Origin: a bacterium
GTDB lineage: Bacteria > Acidobacteriota > HRBIN11 > JAKEFK01
Length of the DNA: 57,523 bases
Direction: 5' to 3'
Assembly (NCBI GenBank): GCA_022616075.1
Contig: JAKEFK010000067.1
Coordinates: forward strand, 1 to 57,523
The notes beneath the pieces were generated by a model. It ran no database searches, had not been told where the DNA came from, and saw only the letters and a program-made list of their open reading frames with translations. This document shows, piece after piece, positions 26,572 to 35,011 of the stretch. A program made the translations under genes and the position numbers. Position 1 is the stretch's first letter, and the number at the start of each line of letters is the position of its first letter.

Positions 26572-27119
26572 GTGGTCGGATCAAGAAGTAAAATCGAAAC
26601 AGTGGAAAATTATCAGAGGCTCTCAGACCTATTTACTAAGTTGGCTCCTTGCATTTCATCCGATTACCAATATTCCTTGATCAGCCTGTTGTCCAACCTA
26701 CTTTCGCGTGATGGCCAGCCTCCTTTCCAATATCTCGGGAACTTGTTTATGGTGACGATTAACAATGGTATTGGACAATTCGAGAACTGATTTGAATTTT
26801 GGATCCTTCGGAAAAAATGCATGCTTCAAACGTGAGTCGATGCATCCTACGATTTGTACGGGCCCTTGAATACTTTAAGAGTGAACTCCAATAGGCAATT
26901 CGTTGGAGGGCTCAGGAGTTATCACCTGACTTCATTTCGGCTTATAGAGAATTGAAAGAACGATACAATCGATGGGCGGAAGACTACGAAGTTGTATCTG
27001 CTGAGCTCGGTTTGGTAACTTCCGTTGAAAGATTCCATGACATTGAAACTATCAAATCGACACTTCCTTCCCTAAGCTCAACGCTTGTGCTCCAACTCAT
27101 CAGGAAATTACAACAATAA
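26572..27119 (+). pseudogene. Decayed gene remnant at the island edge
   Basis: The most convincing piece is 26859-27119, where one frame reads RALEYFKSELQ, a TAG stop at 26892, then AIRWRAQELSPDFISAYREL, KERYNRWAEDYEVV, SAELGLVTSVERFHD and a normal stop. Upstream in other frames there is NYQRLSDLFTKLAP...LISLLSNLLSRDGQ and NSRTDLNFGSFGKN, which look like broken parts of the same gene. I cannot name the family. It has at least one internal stop and probable frameshifts, so it is inactive. Confidence 0.4.
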
Positions 27120-27429
27120 TTCTTTTGTTGCGCCTGGTTGCATTTTTTGCGTCCAAAATCGGCGATTTTCGGCAGGTTTCGGAAGTTTTTCTCGACGATG
27201 CGAGGAGGTCCGGGGTCATTAATATTCAGTGGCTTGCAGCCATCCAAAAGTTGTGGGAGCCGAAGCCAGTAAATGGGATTTGTTTTTTTGAAGTCGGTTA
27301 GTCCGTTGCGATCTTCACATCTATTGGTGAAATCATGCTAAACTTGCAAGTCATTTGCAAGTACCCTATTTTTTCGGGGGTCTTCACGGCAAGCAGTCTT
27401 GCTTTAAGTTATTGATTATAAAGGTGTTT
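27120..27429. other. Gap before tRNA-Thr
   Basis: About 310 bases without a gene. It should hold the tRNA promoter; AACTTGCAAG followed by CATTTGCAAG near 27342-27362 is a short direct echo of TTGCAAG. Nothing else recognised. Confidence 0.4.
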
Positions 27430-27502
<73 letters not shown>

Positions 27503-28019
27503 TCCTCTGCACATTCCTCCAGTCGGTATCCGGGTCACGCGCAGTAAGGCCTATTGCGCCATCTACAAATCTAACCCGGGCGGGTTATCGTTGCGCCATC
27601 AAGAATCTAACCGCGCTTTTTTTGTTTTCCTGTTTTGTTTTTCATGTGTGTATCAGCGAGCGAAGCGAGCGAGCGCCGCGCTCATAAATGACAGCCTCTT
27701 TTTATTGCTTCCGTTGAAGTGCGAAGTTGATTGCCGGGAATTTCCCATTCCTTCCTCTGCCAGCGGAGATATAAGATTTGGGGCTTCGGCGATGATTTTC
27801 GAGCCGATAGATTCGATGACGGGTATGAGATCACAGACTCTATGATGACCTTCTGATTCTTCTTCCGATGATCACGCTTTACAGAATTGCGAATGAGCAA
27901 CAATCGGAGTTTGCCGGAACGCTGTTGACCAAGGAGGAACCATCATGGAAATCACTCAAGGCCACCCACGCCGGACGAAATTTCTGCAGACCTATCCTAG
28001 CCGGCGCCCGAGAATGGCG

Positions 28020-28093
28020 CAATAGAGCCAGGCGCGACGCAAGGACCATTCGCGCTCCAGAGTAGCGGTAAAGATTTGCAGCACTTCCGCAAT
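28020..28093 (-). pseudogene. Fragment of a second ECF sigma factor gene
   Basis: On the minus strand it encodes IAEVLQIFTATLEREWSLRR followed by AWLY, which matches the region-4 end of the intact sigma factor at 28728-29339 (IAEVLQISLSTVEREWTMSR, then AWLF) at most positions. Nothing upstream on that strand continues the match and the reading frame is lost on both sides. It is a relic of a paralogous or duplicated sigma gene. Confidence 0.65.
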
Positions 28094-28383
28094 CTATGCG
28101 AAACGCGATAGATATTCAAGGACCTGAATATTAGCCGTCAAGCAGTTATAAAAACTCTTTTGCGGCAAGCTCTCGACAAACGTTATGTTGCTCAGCGGCG
28201 CGGAGAAAAATCATATCCGGATAGCCCGGCATTAGTCGCTTTATTCGAATTTCAGGAGCAGATTTTGTTGCAATGCCTGTTGCAGCAATTTCGTTCCTTC
28301 TTTTGCTAACGCAGGATCGTTCGATACGCGGCTTTTCAAACCTGAGGAGCGCCCCGTCGAATCGCCAACACTTCGCGACCACA

Positions 28384-28650
28384 ACCATCAATAAACCGCA
28401 TAGCTGGAGATTATGGGACGGAAAAGGATTCAATATAAGGCCCGCAAACCCGTATCCTTCAGAACCCTCAAACCCGAAGAGTTATCTCTCCAAATACTTA
28501 AGCCATTCACACATCGGGGAACTTCACGGAAGCATCACATATAACAGCTATCTGCACAGATACATGCTCGTTGGCACTGAAATGCTTCCCGATGAAACCG
28601 GGGAGTTAAAATGCGGCGTGTGGTTTTCCACATCAAAGGATCTGATCCGA
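28384..28650 (+). pseudogene. Fragment of a secreted, beta-propeller-like protein
   Basis: The frame reads HSHIGELHGSITYNSYLHRY, MLVGT and CGVWFSTSKDLI, a pattern seen in beta-propeller/glycosidase-type secreted proteins, where a GS-h-YN-x-hh-x-Y-hh strand precedes a hW-S-S-D-h strand. There is no proper start, and the 3' side runs into the opposite-strand sigma gene, so only an internal piece is left. Family is uncertain. Confidence 0.35.
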
Positions 28651-28727
28651 TGCTCTTCCCTTTTCAAATCCAACCAGGCAGAAAACACCTCGTTGATCTT
28701 GTTCCAACGTTTCTTGTCCATGGACTC

Positions 28728-29339
28728 TTACTTTTTCCCTTTCATCCATCGGAAGAGCCATGCGCGGGACATTGTCCATTCGCGCTCTACAGTACTTAGA
28801 GAGATCTGAAGGACTTCGGCAATTTCTTCTGTGGTCAGACCGCTGAAAAACTTCAGTTCAACGATCCTGCTTTTGCGCGGGTCCATTGCAGTCAGTTGTT
28901 TTAAAGCTTCATCAAGCGCAATCAACTCTATCTCTTTCATTCCAGTCGAATGACGGATTCTGCTTAAAGAAATGCGTTCTGCTTTTCCTCCGCGTTTGCC
29001 GGCTGCACGATCGCGGGCATGATTCATGAGAATGCGTCGCATCATTTCTGCAGCAAGGCCGAAAAATTGTGCGCGATTCTTCCAATTCACATGCTGCTGA
29101 TCTACTAGCCGCAGATAAGCTTCATGCACCAGTGCTGTCGGTTGGAGGGTGTGTCCTGGTCGCTCTTTGGATAAGTAAAAGTTGGCAAGCCGGCGCAGTT
29201 CCCCGTATACAAGAGGCAGCATTTCATCCAGAGCAGCCCGATCCCCTGTTCCAGCTTGAATTAAGAGCTGCGTGACACCAGTGGAAGATGCCGGTTTCAT
29301 GTCCGTATCGATCTGACCATTTATAATAGCATCCATCAC
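28728..29339 (-). CDS. ECF-type RNA polymerase sigma factor (acidobacterial Sig-70 X6 style)
   Basis: A 203-residue ECF sigma factor. Region 2: DEMLPLVYGELRRLANFYL, with HTLQPTALVHEAYLRLVDQQ; the HE-A-Y-LRL block and the following RAQFFGLAAEMMRRILMNHA are typical of the TIGR02999 subgroup. Region 4: DEALKQLTAMDPRKSRIVEL, FFSGLTTEEIAEVLQISLST, then VEREW. Such sigma factors often stand next to Ser/Thr kinase genes in acidobacteria; here the downstream side (leftward) holds only broken genes. Start codons ATG-ATG at 29334-29339; an ATG at codon 14 is possible. Targets unknown. Confidence 0.88.
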   Translation of the reverse strand: MMDAIINGQIDTDMKPASSTGVTQLLIQAGTGDRAALDEMLPLVYGELRRLANFYLSKERPGHTLQPTALVHEAYLRLVDQQHVNWKNRAQFFGLAAEMMRRILMNHARDRAAGKRGGKAERISLSRIRHSTGMKEIELIALDEALKQLTAMDPRKSRIVELKFFSGLTTEEIAEVLQISLSTVEREWTMSRAWLFRWMKGKK

Positions 29340-29436
29340 CTAGCAAGAGGGGCCAGAAAATGCCGGAGTTGAAACCAACTGGCAGTGAAGATCCGATTGG
29401 GATTGCCAGGAAAAAACTCGTGACGCAGGATTAAAG

Positions 29437-29488
29437 AAAAAAGACGCCTGCAAGGCGGGACCCCTTATCCTTGTCGACGTCTTTTTTT
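29437..29488 (-). terminator. Terminator hairpin, possibly bidirectional
   Basis: AAAAAAGACG (29437-29446) pairs with CGTCTTTTTT (29478-29487), with inner CAAGG/CCTTG pairing. Read leftward it follows the lipoprotein gene and ends in a T run; read rightward it also ends in a T run, so it could work both ways. Confidence 0.8.
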
Positions 29489-29503
29489 AGTCTCGACCTT
29501 CGC

Positions 29504-29830
29504 TTAGTTGCAGCCGCAATTTACGCTTTTCACAGGAGCCGCTGTCAAGCAGTCTCCGTGCGCAAAGTGATCATTCAAGCTAGTGTTAGCGACAACAATG
29601 ACCACTGAAAAGATATCCGGATCATCGTCATCGACATCGAAGTGGCAAATCCGGGATTTGGCAGCAACCGCCACTTCCACCGAGGGCTCAGCCGGAGCAG
29701 AAACTGTGGACCCCCCGGCCGCACTTGCGCTCACAGGGTTTTCGACCGCGCTGGTGAGTTCACTGCCACATCCTAGAACAACAGCGAGACCAAGAATCGC
29801 TAGTGAGAGAAGAAGGAACTGTTTCTTCAT
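29504..29830 (-). CDS. Small Cys-rich lipoprotein
   Basis: A 108-residue exported protein. MKKQFLLLSLAILGLAVVLG is a signal peptide ending in a lipobox (VLGC, Cys21), so it is probably lipid-anchored. After a low-complexity Ala/Ser/Pro linker (about 30-55) comes a small domain, ICHFDVDDDDPDIFSVVIVV, NDHFAHGDC, and CGCN at the end. The CH...HxAHGD pattern resembles small secreted domains in bacterial surface proteins; function unknown. It has its own terminator directly downstream and the region upstream is free of genes, so it is probably a single-gene transcript. Confidence 0.75.
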   Translation of the reverse strand: MKKQFLLLSLAILGLAVVLGCGSELTSAVENPVSASAAGGSTVSAPAEPSVEVAVAAKSRICHFDVDDDDPDIFSVVIVVANTSLNDHFAHGDCLTAAPVKSVNCGCN

Positions 29831-29922
29831 TGAGTACCTCCGGCATCGATTCTATGATAGCAAGTAAGGTAAAGTCAATGAAAAGACAAAAATGTAACAT
29901 TTGTGTAATTCAGGGATGGGTC

Positions 29923-31200
29923 TCAGTGCTTGGCTGTAGCCGATTCGGTGTAATTTGGATCTCGGATGATCCACGCATTGTGACGCCAAAGATCATAATG
30001 AAGGTTCGCTCGACAGAAGTCATGCTGATCAATCATTGCCCGAAATTTCTGTTCTCCCCATCTCCGCGTCGACATATGGAGGTCAAAAGACTTGTATCCG
30101 GCCTTTTGAGGCAAGCGGCGACATAAATCCTTGCCAAGGCTGAAATAGACGGCCGGATCACAGGCAATTCGTGGCACCATGTAGGGAGCAGTTAGCTTGA
30201 AGTTGTGTGATTGACCGCTCGTGGTGTGCACGATTACGGACGCTTTACATTCAACTCGGGCATCGTAAACGTGCAGCGCAAATAATCTGCCTTCACCGGA
30301 AATGGATGCGGTTCCCGGAAAAAAATATGGAACGCACTGAAAGAGCGCGAAGGTGATAAGAACAGCATAAACTTCATTTGCTTCTTTTCCCCGAAAAAGT
30401 AACCGCAGGCTGACCTCCTGCGAGGTTGTTTGTGCGAGACGAGCCGGATCCGCCAAATAACGGGAAAGCAAAAAGATGGAGAGGATCGAATACATAACCA
30501 TCGGATAAAAAAATGAAACGAGCGGCCAGGACGTAACGTGGAAAATGATAATCTGAACCAGGACACCCCAGAATATCCAGTTTTTTCGCGACAACAGACC
30601 CCAGATAAAAATCAGTTCCAGCATCATGACATACATGCAGGCGGCAGGAATTAAAGAAGTGGGGACTCCCAGAGGTTTCGTATCCAGGAGCGCAGCACCC
30701 GAAATCCACTCAGGCGTAAATTTCAATGTGCCTGCAAAGAAGTAGAAGAACACAACAAGATATTGAAGAACACGTCGTTTCGCAGGAATGAAAAGGAATA
30801 CAAACGTAATCCAGAAAGTCATGTAATGCGGATTAAGCTGCAAACGAAAATCCTGAAAAAGCAGCGCCGACTTAAATAGATTCAAGAAAACTAACGACCA
30901 CCATGCGAGGGAAATCAGACGGATTTTGAGAAACAATACGCTCGTCAGGACCGCAAATGCGAGGTATCCCCACAAAATATTGCGCCAAGCTCCGGTTGAT
31001 AGTACCCGCCATTTTAAACAGTCTTCGAAAAATGGCCAGCAAACTGCAGGCCCCTGGCTGATATCAAGAATTTCCACAAGAGGAATCGTCAGTTTCCAGT
31101 GGAAAAACGTAAGGATGTGCAAGCATCCCATCATGATTCCATAGATTCGGAGAGCAGGGTCTTGCCTGATTTCTTCAACGTTCTTCTGAATGAAATTCAT
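29923..31200 (-). CDS. HTTM-like multi-pass membrane protein
   Basis: A 425-residue protein with about eight membrane helices in the first 290 residues (for example YGIMMGCLHILTFFHWKLTI, NILWGYLAFAVLTSVLFLKI, VVFFYFFAGTLKFTPEWISG, WGVLVQIIIFHVTSWPLVSF), followed by a soluble domain of about 140 residues. The layout resembles HTTM/vitamin-K-carboxylase-like membrane proteins, including the LKFTPEWISGAALL loop and FHVTSWPLVSFFYPMVMYS. The substrate is unknown. The gene stands alone between the lipoprotein and the Cys-rich protein, all on the minus strand. Confidence 0.65.
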   Translation of the reverse strand: MNFIQKNVEEIRQDPALRIYGIMMGCLHILTFFHWKLTIPLVEILDISQGPAVCWPFFEDCLKWRVLSTGAWRNILWGYLAFAVLTSVLFLKIRLISLAWWSLVFLNLFKSALLFQDFRLQLNPHYMTFWITFVFLFIPAKRRVLQYLVVFFYFFAGTLKFTPEWISGAALLDTKPLGVPTSLIPAACMYVMMLELIFIWGLLSRKNWIFWGVLVQIIIFHVTSWPLVSFFYPMVMYSILSIFLLSRYLADPARLAQTTSQEVSLRLLFRGKEANEVYAVLITFALFQCVPYFFPGTASISGEGRLFALHVYDARVECKASVIVHTTSGQSHNFKLTAPYMVPRIACDPAVYFSLGKDLCRRLPQKAGYKSFDLHMSTRRWGEQKFRAMIDQHDFCRANLHYDLWRHNAWIIRDPNYTESATAKH

Positions 31201-31315
31201 GAATGGTTACGTTGCTGGGCTACAGTATACGGCAGAATAGAAGCTGACGGGAACACAGAATGAAATCACGTTTTTCTTCTTGGTCTCATGACTCCGTGGT
31301 GAATTTTCACACGCT

Positions 31316-31924
31316 TTAAATACTCGCGCGGGCTTTCTTCTGCAAACTGCGCTGGTAGTAATCCAGCTCCTGCACCATTTCACCGCCGAAGTAGTACAGA
31401 AGCTCGGAGCGGACTCCTTCGAACAGAGACAGACCCTGGCCTGCGCAAACAAGGGACTTTTCTTCCAGCTCATCAGCATAAACAAGCAGGCCCTCTTCGA
31501 AGGTCAAAGGAAAGATTGCGCACACCAGCGGCTTCAGGTCATGGTAATCGAGATTTTCGCGAAGAGAAAAACTGTGGAGCATGCATCCGCGACCCTCCGG
31601 GTTCAGGAAAACACAGGCGCCGTTTTTTATACTCGTTCGAAACCACACCTTGCCGGGAGCTTCGTCATCCTCACAGGTTTCCGATAGGTCGTACCAATCT
31701 TGCTTGCGAATTCCAACGTATTTCTCCAGCTGCGCTGCTCTCGCATCCAATCTTTCCGCATTATGCGTATCCACATCAGTTCCGTGCCAGCAGCACCAGT
31801 CATTGCAGAAATTGCACGACATGCAGTGAGCGAAGTATTTGAATTCGAAAATCAGAGAGTCTACGCGGTCGATCACCGGCATTCCGTACCGGCAGGTGTA
31901 GGGTTTTGAGAGATGAATAATCAT
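31316..31924 (-). CDS. YkgJ-like cysteine-cluster protein
   Basis: A 202-residue protein with the cysteine pattern of the YkgJ/UPF0153 class of putative zinc- or iron-binding proteins: HCMSCNFCNDWCCWHGTDVD near residues 33-52, then NGACVFL, RGCMLH, and LKPLVCAIFPL, plus a final SLVCAGQG. The order Cys cluster, C-x-F-L, G-C-x-hH, K-P-x-x-C-x-x-F-P is characteristic. The role of the family is not settled; a metal cluster is likely. It precedes the release-factor gene's 3' end by 6 bases, and reads in the same direction, so the two may be one operon. Confidence 0.75.
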   Translation of the reverse strand: MIIHLSKPYTCRYGMPVIDRVDSLIFEFKYFAHCMSCNFCNDWCCWHGTDVDTHNAERLDARAAQLEKYVGIRKQDWYDLSETCEDDEAPGKVWFRTSIKNGACVFLNPEGRGCMLHSFSLRENLDYHDLKPLVCAIFPLTFEEGLLVYADELEEKSLVCAGQGLSLFEGVRSELLYYFGGEMVQELDYYQRSLQKKARASI

Positions 31925-31930
31925 GAGGGA

Positions 31931-32347
31931 TTATGAATGTTCCGTATCAGGAATGCTTCGTCGTTCCTTTTTCTTTTCCGATTGATGATGTTTATCTGCA
32001 AGCATTTTTTCTTTTGCGCGCTTGGATCTTTTCCGCTTCTGCCTTCTAATTTTTTCGATTCGTTGCTGCTCTGCGCTCTTTTTTCCTTTGATCAGATTCT
32101 CGATTTTATCAGCCAGCATTCGTCGCGCGTGAAAACGGTTCAAGGCCTGCGAACGTTCGCGCTGGCTTTTCACCTCGATCCCGGTTGGAAGGTGTTTCAA
32201 ATACACGCAGGTGGACACCTTATTTACGTTCTGACCACCATGTCCCCCCGATCGAATGAATTTCTCCACAAGGTCCTCCGGGCGGACTCCCAGCTCATTC
32301 AGCCGTTCCATCAACGCTAATTCCTTCTCGGGGCTTACTCCAAACAT
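31931..32347 (-). CDS. Stand-alone GGQ peptidyl-tRNA hydrolase domain (release-factor-like)
   Basis: From the ATG at 32347 the protein has about 138 residues: a short helical start (EKELALMERLNELGVRPEDL), then FIRSGGHGGQNVNKVST with the GGQ motif at 37-39 and the downstream LKHLPTGIEVKSQRERSQAL typical of class I release factors. Codon-recognition domains are absent. The tail is strongly basic (KKSAEQQRIEKIRRQKRKRS), as in ribosome-rescue proteins of the ArfB/mtRF-R type. So it probably frees stalled ribosomes. The longer open frame to 32515 adds 56 residues of non-typical sequence and overlaps the divergent gene's promoter; I therefore prefer the internal start, although no strong ribosome-binding site is visible. 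Confidence 0.8.
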   Translation of the reverse strand: MFGVSPEKELALMERLNELGVRPEDLVEKFIRSGGHGGQNVNKVSTCVYLKHLPTGIEVKSQRERSQALNRFHARRMLADKIENLIKGKKSAEQQRIEKIRRQKRKRSKRAKEKMLADKHHQSEKKKERRSIPDTEHS

Positions 32348-32405
32348 ATTCGTCACAGAGGACTGGTGTTTTCTTTCCTCAACAAATATTCTATGTTCTT
32401 TTCTG

Positions 32406-34889
32406 ATGCGATCAAAACTTTTACTGGTCTTTTTGTTATTTGTCGCGCTGACAGTTCCCACATCGGCGCGCGTAAAAAGTTCTATTCCAGACGCGGCGCG
32501 ATTGCAACTTCTCATGAAGAAATTAACTGTGGTTGGAAGCGCACTATATGTGGGAGCTCATCCTGATGATGAAAACACGGCTGTACTGGCGCATTTATCG
32601 CTCGGGCGGCTCCTCCGCACCGGCTATCTTGCGTTGAATCGCGGTGAAGGGGGCCAGAATCTGATCGGGAACGAGCAAGGAGATTTGCTGGGAGTGATTC
32701 GAACGCAGGAATTGCTGGCGGCGAGGCAAATCGATCAGGCCGAGCAGTATTTCACAAGGGCCATTGATTTTGGATTCTCCAAAAGCGCCGAAGAATCTCT
32801 GAGTTTATGGGGCAAAGAGGACGTGTTGTCCGATGCTGTATGGGTTTTTCGCGTGTTCCGTCCGGATGTTGTGATCACCCGATTTCCAAGTGAAGGAGAA
32901 ACACACGGCCACCATGTCGCGAGTGGAATTCTTGCAGAGGAAGCTTTTCATGCAGCCGGCGATCCGAATCGTTTTCAGGGTCAACTGAAATACGTTTCCG
33001 TCTGGCAGCCAAAACGAATCGTGTGGAACCGTTACAGTTGGGGAAATCAGCCCATTCCGGATGAAGAAAAGGCCAAGCTGGCAGAATTGGAAATCGGTGA
33101 ATACAATCCGCTGCTTGGCAAGTCGTATACGGAGATCGCGGGAATTTCGCGCAGCATGCATAAGAGCCAGGGTTTTGGGGATTCAGAGGACCGTGGAAGA
33201 TTCACGCAATACTTCCGTCACACTGCAGGGGAACCGGCGACTAAAGATCTATTCAGCAGTGTGGATCTTACATGGAACCGGATTGCGGGCGGCCAGGAAA
33301 TTGGAAAAGTGTTGGAACAAGCCGTAAGTAAGTTTCATCCGAAAAAACCGGAGCAAAGCATTCCTGATCTGTTAAAGGCCTACCGGTTGATGCGCAAGAT
33401 TCAAAAAAATCCACTGGTCGAACAAAAGATTTCCGATCTGCTTGAAGTCATTCGTGGTTGCTCCGGGTTGTGGCTCGAGGCGATCTCCAGCCAGGATGCA
33501 GCAGCGCCCGGAGCGGATGTTGCAATCGATCTCACGGCAATCAACAGGTCCTCGTTTTCGCTTCAGCTCGAGTCCGTTCAGGTGCTGCCATCTAATAACG
33601 TAGAGACTATCGCCGCGGAACTGAAATACAATGAACCTGTCACTAAAAAACTCACGATCCATATCCCTGCGGAAGAACGTGAAAGTCAGCCCTACTGGCT
33701 GCGCGGGCAAAATGGTAAACCTTTATCGGATGTGAAAGAGCAACGGCTGATTGGCAGCGCCGAAAGTCCCGCCGCATTCAGTGCCCAATTCATTCTTACA
33801 AGCGGGCAGGACCGTCTTGTATACACAGAACCGGTGCTGTTTCGTAAAGTGGATCCTGTGAAAGGGGAAGTGTATAAAGATTTTGTGGTCGTTCCGGAAG
33901 CGGCTTTAAACATCCAGAATCCGCTTCTGGTATTTGCAGATGAGTCCCCAAAGAGCGTTCGAGTTCAAGTGATCAGCGGAGGCTACAACATCACGGGAGA
34001 GCTCAAGCTCCTGACGCCGGAAGGGTGGATCGTACAGCCGGCCTCGCAAGCCTTCAACCTCACCACCAGAGATCAGGCAAAAGTGATCCCCTTCACGATT
34101 CAGCCGCAAAATGGAGCCAGGACAGGCGAGTTCAAAGCAGAAGCTACGGTTGGCGCTCACAAAATTTCCAACGGGAAGCTCGTGATCGATTATCCACACA
34201 TTCCCGCGCAAAATCTGTTTCCCGTTTCCAGGGGACGCTTGATTCGCGTGGATTTGAAAAAAACCGGGCAAATTATCGGATATATCGTCGGATCAGGCGA
34301 TGCAATTCCGGAAGCCCTCACGCAAGTCGGTTATAAAGTTACTCGCCTGACCGATGAAGATCTGGTCACTCAAAATCTTTCCTCCTACGACGCCATCCTT
34401 GTTGGAATCCGCGCCTACAACACAAGGCCGGCGCTGAAAGATTTGCAAGAAAAACTGATGGATTATGTTCAACAGGGCGGAACTTTGATCGTGCAATACC
34501 AGACACTTCTCGATTCAAATTCCTCGAAGCCCGGCCCATACCCCTTTCAGATCTCGCGAAAAAGGGTTTCGGTGGAAACCGCGCCGGTTACGATTCTCAA
34601 ACCTGATCATTCGCTGTTGAATTTTCCAAACAAAATCACGCAAGCAGACTTTGAAGGGTGGATCCAGGAGCGAGGCCTGTATTTCGCGGATCAATGGGAT
34701 CCAAAATATGAAACCATTTTTAGTTCCAATGATCCGAAGGAACAACCTCTGGAAGGCGGAACGCTTTACGCACGCTATGGAAAGGGAGTTTACATTTTCA
34801 CCGCCTATTCCTGGTTCCGGGAATTGCCTGCGGGCGTGCCGGGCGCCTATCGCATTTTTGTCAACATGATTTCCGCGAGAAAAAAGTGA
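32406..34889 (+). CDS. Exported PIG-L family deacetylase with C-terminal ThuA/GATase-like part
   Basis: From the ATG at 32406: 827 residues. MRSKLLLVFLLFVALTVPTS is a signal peptide, which decides the start. AHPDDE at 51-56 and THGHH at 166-170 are the zinc-binding motifs of PIG-L deacetylases, which remove acetyl groups from N-acetylglucosamine-type substrates. The region about 340-640 looks like beta-sandwich domains; the end (YDAILVGIRAYNTRPALKDL, then QQGGTLIVQYQT) resembles a ThuA/glutamine-amidotransferase-like fold. The protein is probably periplasmic. It is followed directly by a 41-residue membrane peptide and a Na+ symporter, suggesting use of an amino sugar or glycoconjugate; that is inference. 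Confidence 0.82.
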   Translation: MRSKLLLVFLLFVALTVPTSARVKSSIPDAARLQLLMKKLTVVGSALYVGAHPDDENTAVLAHLSLGRLLRTGYLALNRGEGGQNLIGNEQGDLLGVIRTQELLAARQIDQAEQYFTRAIDFGFSKSAEESLSLWGKEDVLSDAVWVFRVFRPDVVITRFPSEGETHGHHVASGILAEEAFHAAGDPNRFQGQLKYVSVWQPKRIVWNRYSWGNQPIPDEEKAKLAELEIGEYNPLLGKSYTEIAGISRSMHKSQGFGDSEDRGRFTQYFRHTAGEPATKDLFSSVDLTWNRIAGGQEIGKVLEQAVSKFHPKKPEQSIPDLLKAYRLMRKIQKNPLVEQKISDLLEVIRGCSGLWLEAISSQDAAAPGADVAIDLTAINRSSFSLQLESVQVLPSNNVETIAAELKYNEPVTKKLTIHIPAEERESQPYWLRGQNGKPLSDVKEQRLIGSAESPAAFSAQFILTSGQDRLVYTEPVLFRKVDPVKGEVYKDFVVVPEAALNIQNPLLVFADESPKSVRVQVISGGYNITGELKLLTPEGWIVQPASQAFNLTTRDQAKVIPFTIQPQNGARTGEFKAEATVGAHKISNGKLVIDYPHIPAQNLFPVSRGRLIRVDLKKTGQIIGYIVGSGDAIPEALTQVGYKVTRLTDEDLVTQNLSSYDAILVGIRAYNTRPALKDLQEKLMDYVQQGGTLIVQYQTLLDSNSSKPGPYPFQISRKRVSVETAPVTILKPDHSLLNFPNKITQADFEGWIQERGLYFADQWDPKYETIFSSNDPKEQPLEGGTLYARYGKGVYIFTAYSWFRELPAGVPGAYRIFVNMISARKK

Positions 34890-35011
34890 ACAACATCCCG
34901 ACCGAAGAGCCGCCACCGTTTTTTCCCTGGAAACTGTGGTATCTGTTTGTCCTTTCGTTTCTCGGTGTCCTCATAGTTCTGTTAACCATCTTCACAAAGG
35001 TCTTCGAATAG
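34886..35011 (+). CDS. 41-residue single-span membrane peptide
   Basis: Small gene with a GTG start overlapping the stop of the PIG-L gene (GTGA) and ending one base before the symporter ATG. The product has a Pro-rich cytosolic start (NNIPTEEPPPFFPWKLW) and one membrane helix (YLFVLSFLGVLIVLLTIF) followed by TKVFE. Small membrane proteins just upstream of SSS transporters are common, and the exact fit between two genes supports that it is real. It may be an accessory subunit of the symporter. Confidence 0.7.
   Translation: MNNIPTEEPPPFFPWKLWYLFVLSFLGVLIVLLTIFTKVFE

Larger units (their letters stand above)
27503..28727. other. Gene-poor junction with broken gene pieces
   Basis: About 1.2 kb after the tRNA with no intact gene. 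It holds a fragment of an ECF sigma gene (28020-28093, minus), a fragment of a secreted-enzyme-like gene (28384-28650, plus), and a 26-codon open frame at 27945-28025 with an AGGAGG 7 bases before its ATG, which looks like the remaining start of a deleted gene. The stretch reads as a rearrangement scar. Confidence 0.5.

Noticed and set aside
27945-28025. 26-codon frame with a good ribosome-binding site
   Set aside because: Ends inside the sigma fragment region and has no recognisable peptide; listed only as a possible start of a deleted gene.
28146-28433. 95-codon minus-strand frame in the junction
   Set aside because: Composition and lack of start signal make it a chance frame opposite the secreted-enzyme fragment.
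32256-32405. Upstream 50-codon extension of the PIG-L gene
   Set aside because: It overlaps the release-factor gene, and the signal peptide begins at 32406.
32348-32515. 56-codon extension of the GGQ protein
   Set aside because: It overlaps the start of the PIG-L gene and its promoter and does not resemble a release factor domain.
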